A stretch of 64,000 bases of DNA from assembly GCF_016587375.1 (NCBI RefSeq), contig NZ_BNJG01000001.1:2851001-2915000 (forward strand). The letters run 5' to 3'. The notes beneath the pieces are model-generated. The model was not told the origin of the DNA. It saw nothing but the letters and a program-made list of their open reading frames with translations, and did no database searches. The stretch comes from Ktedonobacter robiniae (GTDB taxonomy: Bacteria > Chloroflexota > Ktedonobacteria > Ktedonobacterales > Ktedonobacteraceae). The translations under genes were made by a program, and so were the position numbers. How positions within the stretch are numbered: the stretch's first letter is position 1; every line of letters begins with the position of its first letter. Shown piece by piece: positions 45,091 to 54,719 of this stretch.

Positions 45091-45501
45091 ATGATGGTTT
45101 TTATAAAGTCGCACTTGATAGCCTGGGACCAGGGAGAGAGCCAGAAACGAGGTGGCAAGATGCAGCGTGGACCTGGTGTGCCGTGTCCACAAGAAGAAGA
45201 AATCGTGCAGCGAGCGGTAGCGGGGGAGCCATTCAGTGACGACCTGACTCATCATATTGCTCGTTGTGAGCGGTGTCAGGAGAAAGTGGCAGTGTATCAA
45301 CGTTTAAATGCTAGCCTGGTGCAGAAGCTCTATAGATTTGACTGCCCCTCCAGTGAGACCCTGAGTTATTATTGTGCTGGTTTGCTGGAGAAAACGCGCG
45401 CAGACGAGACTGAAGGCCACCTCCGTGTCTGTCCTCTCTGTGCAGAAGAGGTGGAGCAGACGCACACCTTTTTGCAAGCTGAACAGTTTAAAGATTCATA
45501 G
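45091..45501 (+). CDS. Zinc-binding anti-sigma-like protein
   Basis: The 136-residue protein has two H-x(3)-C-x(2)-C motifs: HIARCERCQEK near residue 52 and HLRVCPLCAEEV near 109. Each matches the zinc-binding signature of ZAS anti-sigma factors (zf-HC2). No transmembrane helix is present, so it would be a soluble two-domain form. The partner sigma factor is unclear; the ECF gene lies 2.1 kb away on the other strand. Start ATG 45091 or 45094 behind GGGAG; ATG 45160 is a further option. A strong terminator follows. Confidence 0.7.
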   Translation: MMVFIKSHLIAWDQGESQKRGGKMQRGPGVPCPQEEEIVQRAVAGEPFSDDLTHHIARCERCQEKVAVYQRLNASLVQKLYRFDCPSSETLSYYCAGLLEKTRADETEGHLRVCPLCAEEVEQTHTFLQAEQFKDS

Positions 45502-45566
45502 ATGGCGGAGAATTGCCATAAGGATGCGCCAGGGCATACAATAAAGAGAAAGTAGAATACTGGTTC

Positions 45567-45624
45567 ACTCTCTCTTCGGAACACCTGAGCACGCAGGGCT
45601 TGGGTGTTCCGAAGAGAGAGTTTT
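45567..45624 (+). terminator. Terminator between the anti-sigma-like gene and mdh
   Basis: 19-nt perfect arms (45567-45585 and 45603-45621) around a 17-nt loop are followed by TTTT. The stem ends only 17 nt before the mdh start, so it may also act on mdh expression as an attenuator-like structure; no antiterminator is visible. Confidence 0.75.
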
Positions 45625-45638
45625 GAAAGGACGCGTCA

Positions 45639-46565
45639 ATGCGAAGAAAAATCACCGTCGTAGGAGCCGGCTTTGTAGGCAGCACTCTTGTCCAGCGCCT
45701 GGCAGAGCGTGACTACGCTGATGTAGTCATGTTTGACATCGTACCTAATATGCCACAGGGAAAGGCGCTTGACATCATGCAGGCCGGACCTGTGCTTGGA
45801 TTTGATACACAGGTAACTGGTACCAACGATTACGCCGATACCGTCGGTTCCGATATCGTCGTTATCACCTCTGGTTTTCCACGTAAGCCCGGAATGACGC
45901 GTGACGACCTGGTGAAAAAGAATCAGGAGATCGTCTCGCAGGTTACCGAGCAAGTGGTCAAATATTCACCCGACTGTATCATTATCTGTGTGACTAATCC
46001 TCTCGATGCCATGGCGCAGATCGCGCTCAAGGTCAGCGGTTTCCCACGTGAACGTGTGCTAGGCATGGCGGGTGTGCTGGATACCGCGCGTTTCCGCACC
46101 TTTATCGCGCAAGAAGTCGGAGCCTCGGTACGCGATGTTCAGGCCTATGTCCTGGGTGGGCATGGCGACACCATGGTTCCGCTTGCACGTATGTGTACGG
46201 TCGCGGGCGTACCTATCTCGCAGCTTATCTCGCCTGAGCGTATTGAAGAGATTGTACAACGCACCCGCGATGGTGGCGCTGAAATTGTGAAGCTGCTGGG
46301 CACGGGTAGCGCCTACTATGCTCCCTCGGCCTCCGTCTTGCAAATGGTCGACTCCATCATGCTGGATAAAAAGATGATCATGCCCTGCGCGGTCTACCTC
46401 CAGGGTGAGTACGACATTCACGATCTCTTTGTGGGTGTGCCGGCCCAAATCGGCTCAAAGGGTCTGGAGAAGGTCATTGAGATCGAGCTGAATCCCAGTG
46501 AGCGCGAACAGCTCACCAAATCGGCCGATGCCGTCAAGGAACTGGTGCATGTAATGGGCATCTAG
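45639..46565 (+). CDS. mdh: Malate dehydrogenase
   Basis: This cytosolic TCA-cycle enzyme interconverts malate and oxaloacetate with NAD. The 308 residues match the LDH-like MDH group. The nucleotide-binding loop GAGFVGST is at residues 9-16. The catalytic His lies in GGHGDTMVPLAR near 175, the substrate-binding VTNPLDAM near 120, and the specificity loop with FPRKPGMTRDDL, where Arg residues select malate. GAAAGG precedes the ATG. Single gene. Confidence 0.95.
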   Translation: MRRKITVVGAGFVGSTLVQRLAERDYADVVMFDIVPNMPQGKALDIMQAGPVLGFDTQVTGTNDYADTVGSDIVVITSGFPRKPGMTRDDLVKKNQEIVSQVTEQVVKYSPDCIIICVTNPLDAMAQIALKVSGFPRERVLGMAGVLDTARFRTFIAQEVGASVRDVQAYVLGGHGDTMVPLARMCTVAGVPISQLISPERIEEIVQRTRDGGAEIVKLLGTGSAYYAPSASVLQMVDSIMLDKKMIMPCAVYLQGEYDIHDLFVGVPAQIGSKGLEKVIEIELNPSEREQLTKSADAVKELVHVMGI

Positions 46566-46760
46566 CCTTATACGGGCATGAAAGAGCAGCGTGCGCGCTC
46601 TTACTACCTGAAGCCAGGGAAAGGCGGAGCGCGCACCGCTCGTAGAAGCGTATGTTATAATATAACAAGATTTTTTGCTTATTTGCCATTGTATTTCGCG
46701 TGTAGCACGCAATGCCAGCCTCAAACGCGACCTAGCGGGGGACAAGAAGGGGAGGCTCTT

Positions 46761-47987
46761 ATGAGAGAACGTCAGCCACTTGCAAGTGTGAGTGTAAAGG
46801 GACAGCATGGCAATGCATATCGCATTGATCAGCCGGTGACGTTAATTGGACGCTCTTCTAAGAATGATATCCCTCTCTCAGGCGACCGACTTGTATCGCG
46901 TCGACATGCTACACTCTGCTTTGAGCAAGGGAAATATATTCTCACCGATGAGGATAGCGCGAATGGAACCTATATCAATGGGATAAAAATCGCGCCCCAC
47001 CGACCCTATATCTTGCGTCACGGAGCTGAACTGCGTATCGGGAGCAATATCCTCGTGTTCGAGCTACACGATGTTGAGATGCCTCGCATAGAAGACATAC
47101 CCACTGTGATACTTCCCGTGCGAGGAGTGATGGGATCTCAGGCGGATGAGGCCAGAGTGGCGCAACCAGGCGTGGCTGCCGCCTGGCAGTTGACGAGTTT
47201 CTCTCCCCGGTTGATTGGTATTGGATCATGGAACGCCTTCTTTATCTATCTTCATCGTCCGAATGCTGCGCAACAGGTGCGCCAGGATGCCTTAAGACTT
47301 TTGCACGAAATCGAGAATGATACGGAGGAGTCTGCAGATGCAGGCGAAGTACTTGTCCATCCGGATATGAATCTGACGATTGTTCCCGAAGGCGAGGGCA
47401 TCTTCTTTCATCCGCGGCGCATCACGCTGAACGGGATGAAAGATTGGCAGCGGGCTACCTTTCGCTTCTATGTCAAGCCAGAGCAAGAGGCGAAGATGCG
47501 CACCTGTAGTATCGCCTTTTATGCCGGGCCACTCTTGCTTGGCCTGCTTGAGGTGCCGCTTGAGTTCGCTGGAAAAGAATTAGATACCTGGCCGCCTGCG
47601 CATGAAAATTGTATTCAGATGACGACCGAGAGCCTGAACACTGTCTACCTGGCTTATAGCCATGAGGATGAGGTCATCGCACGAGCAATTCACAAGGCGT
47701 TGAGGACTCTGGACCTTCCGTTTCTGCGGGAAGTGGAGGCGCTACGAAGAGAACAGCGGGAGGGACCAGCGTTAGAGCAGAAGCTCAAGAGCGCCTCAAT
47801 CTTTCAGCTCTTCTGGTCGAGTAACGCCGCGCGTTCGGCATACATAAAACAGGAGTGGGAATCTGCCTTGCGCCTCGCGGGCGAACACGCCTTTTTGCGC
47901 CCGGTGTACTGGGAAGTGCCGCTTGTGTCCCCGCCCGAGGAGTTACACGAACTGCACTTCACCTATATCCCGGCCAATGTTTTATAA
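46761..47987 (+). CDS. FHA domain - TIR domain fusion protein
   Basis: The 408-residue protein begins with an FHA domain (residues 1-105: LIGRSSKNDIPLSGDRLVSRRHA, DEDSANGTYING), a phosphothreonine reader. A central part without a clear name (about 140-285) follows. Residues about 293-405 look like a prokaryotic TIR domain: TVYLAYSHEDEVIARAIHKAL, then SASIFQLFWSSNAARSAYIKQEWESAL. There the Glu of KQEWES is placed like the NADase catalytic Glu. The start at ATG 46761 follows GGGGAGG; the longer frame to 46578 has no site. It may couple kinase signalling (for example the Ser/Thr kinase at 19041) to NAD depletion or scaffolding, perhaps in defence. Confidence 0.78.
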   Translation: MRERQPLASVSVKGQHGNAYRIDQPVTLIGRSSKNDIPLSGDRLVSRRHATLCFEQGKYILTDEDSANGTYINGIKIAPHRPYILRHGAELRIGSNILVFELHDVEMPRIEDIPTVILPVRGVMGSQADEARVAQPGVAAAWQLTSFSPRLIGIGSWNAFFIYLHRPNAAQQVRQDALRLLHEIENDTEESADAGEVLVHPDMNLTIVPEGEGIFFHPRRITLNGMKDWQRATFRFYVKPEQEAKMRTCSIAFYAGPLLLGLLEVPLEFAGKELDTWPPAHENCIQMTTESLNTVYLAYSHEDEVIARAIHKALRTLDLPFLREVEALRREQREGPALEQKLKSASIFQLFWSSNAARSAYIKQEWESALRLAGEHAFLRPVYWEVPLVSPPEELHELHFTYIPANVL

Positions 47988-47988
47988 T

Positions 47989-48052
47989 GGACGACGCTAC
48001 TGGCGTACGCGTCTACTTCAGGAAGTAGACGCGTACGCCAGTAGCGTCGTCC
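47989..48052. terminator. Perfect 31-bp palindrome between convergent genes
   Basis: Arms 47989-48019 and 48022-48052 are exactly complementary around AG. One end starts 1 nt after the TAA of the FHA-TIR gene; the other overlaps the stop of rsmI (48052-48054) by one base. It fills the whole space between the genes. Confidence 0.87.
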
Positions 48053-48756
48053 TATCCCTCATCATCCGCATCAGCACCGCTACTAGTTTCGCGTCCCTTG
48101 CCTGCGATCACCACGATATACTCGCCTTTGAGCTTGCTCTCGGGCGTAGCTGCGATGAGAGAGGAGAGGCTGCCGCGCTCGACTTTCTCAAACATCTTTG
48201 TCAGATCGTTGGCAAGCGCGGCGGGGCGGTCGCCATAGACCTCAAGTGCATCTTTCAGAAAATCAAGCACGCGATAAGGGCTCTCATAGAAGACCAGTGT
48301 ATGGGGTGAGTCTTTATCGACCTCCATAAACTTGCGGCGCCCAACAGTCTTACGAGGGGGAAAGCCGCGAAAGGTAAAGCTGTGGGTTGGCAGACCCGAG
48401 AGCACAACCGCCATAATACAGGCGGTTGGCCCTGGAATCATCGTGACCTCGAGATTGGCCTGAACGGCTCGCTGGACAAGCGTATAGCCTGGATCCGAAA
48501 TGCCGGGTGTGCCCGCATCCGTCACTACTGCGACTGACTGACCCTGGCGTAGCAGGTTTTCGATGCGTTCCCCTGCGCGTTGCTCATTGAAGGCGTGGAA
48601 CGCGATCTGAGGTTTGGAGATCTCGAAGTGTTTCAGCAGCATGCCGGTCTTGCGCGTATCTTCGCTGGCGACAGCATCGACTGAGCGCAAGACCTCGAGC
48701 GCACGTAGCGTAATGTCATTTAAATTTCCAATCGGAGTAGCGACCAGATAGAGCAT
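48052..48756 (-). CDS. rsmI: 16S rRNA (cytidine-1402-2'-O)-methyltransferase
   Basis: The 234-residue protein starts [20 protein letters not shown] and has [28 protein letters not shown] and FRGFPPRK, the hallmarks of the tetrapyrrole-methylase fold RsmI. It methylates the 2'-OH of C1402 in the ribosome decoding site using SAM. It is shorter than the E. coli enzyme (about 285) by the C-terminal extension. Its ATG lies 1 nt after the stop of the acyl-CoA ligase gene, so the two are translated together. Confidence 0.95.
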   Translation of the reverse strand: MLYLVATPIGNLNDITLRALEVLRSVDAVASEDTRKTGMLLKHFEISKPQIAFHAFNEQRAGERIENLLRQGQSVAVVTDAGTPGISDPGYTLVQRAVQANLEVTMIPGPTACIMAVVLSGLPTHSFTFRGFPPRKTVGRRKFMEVDKDSPHTLVFYESPYRVLDFLKDALEVYGDRPAALANDLTKMFEKVERGSLSSLIAATPESKLKGEYIVVIAGKGRETSSGADADDEG

Positions 48757-48757
48757 A

Positions 48758-50332
48758 TTAGTGTATCTTCTGTTCCTTCCTGAGTGTGGTGAGTTGCGAG
48801 AATACTTCCTGGCGCTTCACTTTCAGTGTATGTGTGCGAGGGAAATCGCTCTCAGGCCAGATGGTAAAGCCTTTGATTTGTTGATGGCTCGCCAGACGCT
48901 TGTTCGCTTGCTGAATCGCAGCCCTGGCTTTTGCCTGATCAGGCTGTTCCATGAGCAGAATGGCATGTACTTCGGGTCCACGATCCTCATTCTCAAGCCC
49001 CATGATAACAACATCCTTAAGATCTATATTGCCCTGAAAAGCGTTTTCGACATCCTCGGGATAGACATTCATCCCATTGGAGAGGACAATCAGGTTCTTT
49101 TTGCGTCCCTTGATATAGAGTCTATTCTGCTTATCAAGGAAGCCGAGATCACCTGTGCGATACCACTCGCCCTCAAAAGCAGCGGCAGTTGCCTCAGGAT
49201 TATTCCAGTAGCCTTGAGTGATATTCGGGCCGCGCACCAGGATCTCGTTATCGGGAGCGATGCGTACCTCTACGCCGGGCAGAGGCTGCCCTGCCGACTC
49301 CATATGGTGGTCATGCTTGCGTGTGACGCTGACCACGGGCGAACACTCGGTCGTACCATAGCCTGGGTGAACGCGCACACCCATATTCTCCCAGCGGCTT
49401 CCTAGCGCGGGCGGCAGGTAGGCGCCACCGCTGACGAAGAAGCGGAAGTGACCACCCAGTTTCTTATGCACCGAGCCAAAGAGATAGCGGCGCAAGGAGA
49501 AGGGGAGCAGAGCCGCCACGGAGTGGAGCCGTTCCCAGATTTTCTCCTTATGCTGGCGCCGTACTTCGCGATCAATGCCATTCATAAAGAGTTGGAGCAC
49601 CTGGGGGACCAGGACCATAAGCGTGATACGCTGTGAGGCGAAAAGCCTGAAGAGAGTATCAGGGGCCAGGGAGCGAGCATAGGTGACGCTGGCACCAACA
49701 TAAAAGATAGCCAGGTCGATTGTCAGTTCAAACATATGTGAGAGTGGCAGAATAGAGAGCGCCCGTTCCTGTGGACGAATATCCACAACCTCCACCGCTG
49801 ATAGAGCATTGGAGGTAATATTGTAGTGGCTGAGCATCACGCCTTTGGGCTGGCCAGTTGTGCCGGAGGTAAAGACGAGGGAGGCCAGGTCATCTTTTGC
49901 GATGGTGGGGAGAGCAGAGGGATCAAAAGCGGCTTGAGGAAGATTATCTATATCAATGAAGGTCAGCGGAAGCGAGGGGAGAGTTTCAAATTGTTTCTGC
50001 GTTGTCAACAAGAAACGAGCACCCGTCGCCTCGATGAGACGAGTGATAAAATCCTCTTTGCTATTGACATCGACGGGAACAACCACCATACCGAGAAGAA
50101 CGGCAGCAAAATAGGCGATGAGCCAGTCGGCTCGGCTCGCCGACCAGATCATAATACGTTCGCCCTTCTGAGCCTGCTGACTCTGAAGATAGCCCGCGAA
50201 CTGCTGCATGCGTTCGCGCACCTGGAGATAGGAGAGGATGGATATGGAATTACCATCGGTCGGTTCGAGGAGTACGGGTTGGTTACGGTATTGTTCAACA
50301 GCATAGTTAAACAATTGAGGAATAGTTTCCAT
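48758..50332 (-). CDS. AMP-forming acyl-CoA synthetase / ligase
   Basis: The 524-residue protein activates a carboxylic acid as acyl-AMP and then as thioester. The AMP-binding signature [19 protein letters not shown] is near residues 150-168. YGTTECSP follows near 325. [33 protein letters not shown] is near 390, and a hinge with the catalytic lysine near the C-terminus ([11 protein letters not shown]). Long-chain fatty acids are the likely substrate from overall pattern, but the pocket cannot be read by eye. It is first in a two-gene unit with rsmI. Confidence 0.9.
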   Translation of the reverse strand: METIPQLFNYAVEQYRNQPVLLEPTDGNSISILSYLQVRERMQQFAGYLQSQQAQKGERIMIWSASRADWLIAYFAAVLLGMVVVPVDVNSKEDFITRLIEATGARFLLTTQKQFETLPSLPLTFIDIDNLPQAAFDPSALPTIAKDDLASLVFTSGTTGQPKGVMLSHYNITSNALSAVEVVDIRPQERALSILPLSHMFELTIDLAIFYVGASVTYARSLAPDTLFRLFASQRITLMVLVPQVLQLFMNGIDREVRRQHKEKIWERLHSVAALLPFSLRRYLFGSVHKKLGGHFRFFVSGGAYLPPALGSRWENMGVRVHPGYGTTECSPVVSVTRKHDHHMESAGQPLPGVEVRIAPDNEILVRGPNITQGYWNNPEATAAAFEGEWYRTGDLGFLDKQNRLYIKGRKKNLIVLSNGMNVYPEDVENAFQGNIDLKDVVIMGLENEDRGPEVHAILLMEQPDQAKARAAIQQANKRLASHQQIKGFTIWPESDFPRTHTLKVKRQEVFSQLTTLRKEQKIH

Positions 50333-51121
50333 CTCGTAGCCTTTCTGTGTACTGGCAAGAAACTGAAGTTATGCGCAACACTGCACCTGAACAATAGGCA
50401 AGGTTGAGCTATAAAAAGGAAGCAAAAATAAAATAAGACCATGCGTGTGTACAGGCACGCATTTATCAAGTGTATCATAAGATGGGCGCGAGAGATAGCC
50501 GGAAAAAGGGATGAAACCGTGGTTTTCCAATTCTGAAGGTGGTTTTCTCTCTTTTCTATAGGCCGCTCTAGCAGGCATCTGATAGAGCTACGTAAATAGT
50601 TATGTAAGGGTGGTGAAAGGCTTGTAGAGAGCAAGCATACAAGAGAGCAGGGTAAGCAGAAGGAGACATGCTATAGAATGAATCATTGTGAAATAATCTG
50701 ATAAATTGTAGCGAAAATTTGTATAGGAACTCGAGCATAAGACCATACACAGAGATCGTAAAATGAATAGAAAACGTAGAGATTTTTAACTCAAAAAATA
50801 TTGAATTATGCTCTGATGTGCCGATGTAAAATTTTATGCAGTAACACTATGATGAAAGTACAATATGGGTTGACTCAAATCATAAGTGTATGTTAGACTA
50901 CAAGAGAGAAAGTAGTATCTAGCTAATTCCTGTCTTACGTCAATGCTCTTACGCTAAAGCCTCATGTAGATTCCATGAGTGATACAAGAATTGCTGTAGT
51001 AAAAAAATCGCGTGAGACTCGTAAGGCAATCGCTAGATCGGTTCGATTGTATGTGTTGACGTTTTACCTGGGAGAGTGAAAAGCGTTAACATGTATGGTT
51101 TAAAAAAAGGAAACGATTTCC
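50333..51121. promoter_or_regulatory. AT-rich divergent gap between acyl-CoA ligase and HTH-TPR genes
   Basis: No coding frame is convincing in these 789 nt. It must hold the promoters of both neighbours. A possible plus-strand promoter is TTGACT (50870-50875) with TAGACT 18 nt later (50894-50899), about 220 nt before the HTH-TPR start. Confidence 0.4.
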
Positions 51122-52504
51122 ATGCCATCCCTCGAAACTGCTAATGTAGGGAAGGCGGTTGCAGCGCGAGTAGGGACGAATATTCGAGAAGTGCGCACAA
51201 AGCTAAACATGACTCAAGCGCAGCTGGCCGCCCCCGAGTTCTCCATTTCGTATATTTCAGCGATTGAACGCGGAAAGATCCGCCCTTCGCTCAAGGCGTT
51301 GTCGATTCTTGCTCGCCGCCTTGATGTACCTCTAACCTTCTTATTAGAGGGTTCTCCTGCCGGCGCGGCAGAAGCGCGCGCGGTAGGCTACTCGCCCGCT
51401 GATACCGGCCCTGATCAGCGCGTTGACGTTGACCTGGTGCAGGCCAGTGTTCTGGTTGAGCAGGGTTCCTATCTAGAGGCCGAAGAACTCCTGGTTCCTA
51501 TCCAACCCGAGCGTATCACCACAGAGCAGGTCTATCGCCTCTACCTGCTACGTGGGCAGATCCACCTGGGGTCAAGAGAGTATCAAGAAGCAGTGGTTGA
51601 TCTACGCGCCGCCATCGGCCAGGGCGAGGCTATCAACGATAGCGAGTTGACCGAGCGCGCGCGCAACCTTCTAGGTAAGGCCTACTTCTTGCTGTACAAC
51701 TACACGCTGGCCATGGAGAATCATCATCGCTGCTTTACAGCGATTGAGAATGGACAGATTACTGATCCCGTCTTCTCCCTAGAGGTCTTTAGCAACCTGG
51801 CCAATGACTACTTCCGCCTGGGCGACCTGGAGAAGTCGATTGAGTTCTACAATCGCGCTCTGGATATGCTCAATGCCATGAGCCGGGATAGCAAGAGCTT
51901 CGCCAGGAAGTATATTGAGATTAGCCAGCATTATAAGACGGTTGGCAAACTGGCGATGGCGCGCGAATATGCCTTGCGCAGCCTGGCCATTTATGAAATG
52001 CGCGACGAGCAGCGCCTGGTTGGTCTAACTCACCAGCGCCTGGGCAAGGCCCTGGAGAAGAAGAACGATCTGACGAGCGCGGAAAATGAGTACCGACAGG
52101 CCATCGCCATTGAGCGTGAGCTTAATGATGAGATCACCGCCTCTCTCTGTCATACCTCCCTGGCCGAGCTCCTGCTCAAGCGTGGTGAGGTCGAAGAGGC
52201 TCAGCGCGAGGCGAGCCAGGCACTTGAGTTTGCGCGCTCCAGTGAGGACGCCCAGACCCAGGGGCAGTCCTTGATTACCCTGGCGCAGATCTATCATCAG
52301 AAGAGCGATTTTGCGCAAGCCGATGCGTACTTTACGCAGGCCCTGGATTTGCTCGATGCCTCGAATGCCCATGAGATCGCGGCGAGCGCATATTTCCGCT
52401 TCGCGAACCTCCTTGAGGAGCGCGGCGAGGTTCAGCGCAGCCTGTCGGCGATTAAAAAGGCCTATGAGCATCAGCGCCTGGGTAAGCGTGGCGACCTGGA
52501 GTAA
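51122..52504 (+). CDS. XRE-type HTH regulator with TPR repeats, paralogue 1
   Basis: Residues 15-80 are a Cro/CI-type helix-turn-helix (NIREVRTKLNMTQAQLAAPEFSISYISAIERGKIRPSLKALSILARRL). Residues 120-450 form about eight TPR-like helical pairs (for example YLLRGQIHLGSREYQEAVVDLRAAI, ANDYFRLGDLEKSIEFYNRAL). This domain order is that of peptide-responsive RRNPP regulators and of many stand-alone HTH-TPR proteins. The ligand, if any, is unknown; no obvious signal-peptide gene lies nearby. A paralogue at 55378-56736 has the same plan. The ATG is preceded by AAGGA about 10 nt upstream. Confidence 0.87.
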   Translation: MPSLETANVGKAVAARVGTNIREVRTKLNMTQAQLAAPEFSISYISAIERGKIRPSLKALSILARRLDVPLTFLLEGSPAGAAEARAVGYSPADTGPDQRVDVDLVQASVLVEQGSYLEAEELLVPIQPERITTEQVYRLYLLRGQIHLGSREYQEAVVDLRAAIGQGEAINDSELTERARNLLGKAYFLLYNYTLAMENHHRCFTAIENGQITDPVFSLEVFSNLANDYFRLGDLEKSIEFYNRALDMLNAMSRDSKSFARKYIEISQHYKTVGKLAMAREYALRSLAIYEMRDEQRLVGLTHQRLGKALEKKNDLTSAENEYRQAIAIERELNDEITASLCHTSLAELLLKRGEVEEAQREASQALEFARSSEDAQTQGQSLITLAQIYHQKSDFAQADAYFTQALDLLDASNAHEIAASAYFRFANLLEERGEVQRSLSAIKKAYEHQRLGKRGDLE

Positions 52505-52555
52505 ATAGGGGGGCGGATGACTGCGTCACCCCGTTGCGTTGATCACTAGATAGAG

Positions 52556-52598
52556 CAAATTGCATCCCTCCATATCTGATATGGAGGGATGCAATTTG
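52556..52598. terminator. Perfect 21-bp hairpin after the HTH-TPR gene
   Basis: Arms 52556-52576 and 52578-52598 are complementary around one base. It lies 52 nt after the stop codon and separates the regulator from the sigma-like gene downstream. Confidence 0.75.
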
Positions 52599-52707
52599 TT
52601 GCGTTCCCTCACTAATCCTTGTACAATGCAAGAGGCAAGCTCTGTGATCGAAGAGGCGCGGAGCATGCAGAAGACTATTTTATGGGCATTTTGTAGGAGT
52701 TCCCCGC

Positions 52708-53619
52708 ATGCCATTTACAGCAGACGACCTTCGGTATCGACCAGAGCAGAGCTATCCCCTTCTCTACGCCTATTTGCATCGTAATGCACAGCGCTTTCTG
52801 GGTTCACTCAAATATGATGCCTTCGAGGTGGACACGGTGGTGGGCCATGTTGTGGAGCAGCTTGTGCGTTTAGGACTCCTGGGTGGAGAAGATCGAACGC
52901 CAAAGACAGCGCTTGACAACTTAACGGATGCTCAATTCTATACCTTTCTTAGCCGAAGCGTGAGAAATAAGGCGATTGATCGTCTTCGCAAGCGCCGACT
53001 TCAGGTGAATACGGCGGCGGAGCTGGAACAATTTGAGCGAGAAGAGAGCGATGAAGATCCTCTTGAGGACGCAGTTGTTACGGCTTGGGGAACGACTCCT
53101 TTCGCTACTCCAGAAGATCTTGCCTTACACCTGGCTTCTCAGGCTCAGTTACGCAATTTACTTAAGCACTGTATCTTTGTACTCAGCGCCGCCCCCAATC
53201 AACTTCAAGCAGTCATGCAAGAACTGCATGAGATGGGTGCCGATGATCTCTTGCAGGCAGTTGTGAAGGAGCTGCATATCGATACATCGACTCCTGTGGA
53301 GACTAACCCTCATATGAGCCAGCATAAGGACCATGCACACCGTAAATTGCGTCATTGTTTGCAGCAGCAAAGTACCAATTTGACAGTACGCGTTGCGTTA
53401 CGTTTGATAGAATATAAGGCATCCGCTCCAGGTAAGCAGGACAGTACATTGGCGATTCACACACTTGTCCATGATGATCTCACAGCGGAGCAGATACGTA
53501 CGGCCCTGAGACAACTGGTCACAGAAGGCTTACTCGAATGGGATGGCACGGATGCCATCCATGTAACAGCCGCCCAGCTGAAGCGCCTGGCCCGCTTCTA
53601 CCGTGAAGAAGAGGAATAG
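52708..53619 (+). CDS. Sigma-like protein with winged-helix C-terminus
   Basis: The first 110 residues resemble sigma region 2 (QFYTFLSRSVRNKAIDRLRKRRLQV, like the core-binding and DNA-melting helices). No ordinary region 4 is seen. The C-terminal 50 residues (HDDLTAEQIRTALRQLVTEGLLEWDGTDAIHV) look like a winged helix. The 303 residues exceed ECF length. It is followed 32 nt later by a CxxC protein, likely in one transcript. It may be a remote sigma factor or a sigma-derived regulator; I would not call it more precisely. AGGAG is 8 nt before the ATG. Confidence 0.55.
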   Translation: MPFTADDLRYRPEQSYPLLYAYLHRNAQRFLGSLKYDAFEVDTVVGHVVEQLVRLGLLGGEDRTPKTALDNLTDAQFYTFLSRSVRNKAIDRLRKRRLQVNTAAELEQFEREESDEDPLEDAVVTAWGTTPFATPEDLALHLASQAQLRNLLKHCIFVLSAAPNQLQAVMQELHEMGADDLLQAVVKELHIDTSTPVETNPHMSQHKDHAHRKLRHCLQQQSTNLTVRVALRLIEYKASAPGKQDSTLAIHTLVHDDLTAEQIRTALRQLVTEGLLEWDGTDAIHVTAAQLKRLARFYREEEE

Positions 53620-53651
53620 CAAGAGATTGAAGGCTCGAGAGGAGTAGAGAA

Positions 53652-54707
53652 ATGGACAAGCAGTTTGATCACAACGCAATGGCCCCTGGCAGCGAAAGCC
53701 GGCTGGCCCAATGGTTATTGCAACTCCTGCGCGAGCCGAAAAGCGATGCGGGAACACCGGCAGCAGCCTCCAGGCATGGAGCGCGTCCTGGTCACAGACC
53801 TGAGGCGCTACTGGAGCTGCAAGTTGAGAGCAGCTATCACCTGCCTTTTTATCAGCAGTTGCCAGATTTTGTGCTGGCGCAACTGCGTGGCGATGAAGAG
53901 GCTACACTGCGCTATGCCACACTGCTCTACCACCTTGTTGGTTGTGCTGAATGTCATCAGGCATACCTGGAGATCTATGATGCAATGGGGGTGGCTCTCC
54001 ATGGAACCGATACCTATGCCATGTATGGTCTGGGTGGAAATCGCGGCGCGGGTGTAACTCCCCAGCGGATGCTTGGTCACCTCTGTCGCACTCTTATTAG
54101 CCAGGCGGAGGCGATCTTGAAACAGGCGCGGCGTAGTCATCAGGATGATGCCGAGGCGGCGCGGGCGCTTCTCCAACTTGCCCTGCGTATGAGTGCCCGT
54201 ATTGGTCAGAGCACCATTCGCCAGAGCGCCACCCAGGATCTTGTGCGTGTGGCTACCCTTGCGCAAGGACCAGCGGTCCCGCCCGGCTCCGGTGTACAGG
54301 TGTACCAGTATACTCCCACTCTCACGGGAGCTGGCGCACGCGGCAAAACGGTACGCCGGGCCGATGTGCTCAGTCGCCCCCTTGAGCAGCCAGTAATCCA
54401 CTTGCAGGCCAAAGGTTTACATGGCTCAATTACCCAGCGTGAGCGTACTCTTGAGCTGCATTTGCAGCACCTCGACCCACAAACTTATGGCCAACGACTC
54501 CTCGTTACTGTCCCCCTTGGCTCCCTCATCGAGCCCGTACGCTGGCGTGGAGGCAACCCGCTCGCCATTCGTAGTGAGCAGCCCGTCGATGCCCAGGGTT
54601 CCCTGGTGATGACATTGGGCGAAACAGATCTTAACTTAAGTGATCCAGAGGAGCATAACCTGCTGGAGACACTCTTTCTCTTATTAGAAGTACGCGTAAG
54701 CGCATAG
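53652..54707 (+). CDS. Hypothetical protein with CAECH motif, partner of the sigma-like gene
   Basis: The 351-residue protein has HLVGCAECHQAYLEIYDAM near residue 100, a C-x2-C-H arrangement similar to the ZAS anti-sigma signature (H-x3-C-x2-C), placed after a helical segment. The C-terminal half (from about 215) is beta-rich (HLQAKGLHGSITQRERTLELHLQHLDPQTYGQRLLVTVPLG). No family is recognised. Position 32 nt after the sigma-like gene and the Cys motif suggest a regulatory partner of it. It converges on moaC with only 12 nt between stops and no long hairpin. Confidence 0.5.
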   Translation: MDKQFDHNAMAPGSESRLAQWLLQLLREPKSDAGTPAAASRHGARPGHRPEALLELQVESSYHLPFYQQLPDFVLAQLRGDEEATLRYATLLYHLVGCAECHQAYLEIYDAMGVALHGTDTYAMYGLGGNRGAGVTPQRMLGHLCRTLISQAEAILKQARRSHQDDAEAARALLQLALRMSARIGQSTIRQSATQDLVRVATLAQGPAVPPGSGVQVYQYTPTLTGAGARGKTVRRADVLSRPLEQPVIHLQAKGLHGSITQRERTLELHLQHLDPQTYGQRLLVTVPLGSLIEPVRWRGGNPLAIRSEQPVDAQGSLVMTLGETDLNLSDPEEHNLLETLFLLLEVRVSA

Positions 54708-54719
54708 TGAGCTGAGGTA

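Noticed and set aside
44424..45300. Minus-strand frames of 90-152 aa covering the tRNA region
   Set aside because: They contain translated tRNA sequence (the same peptide from both copies), so they cannot be real proteins.
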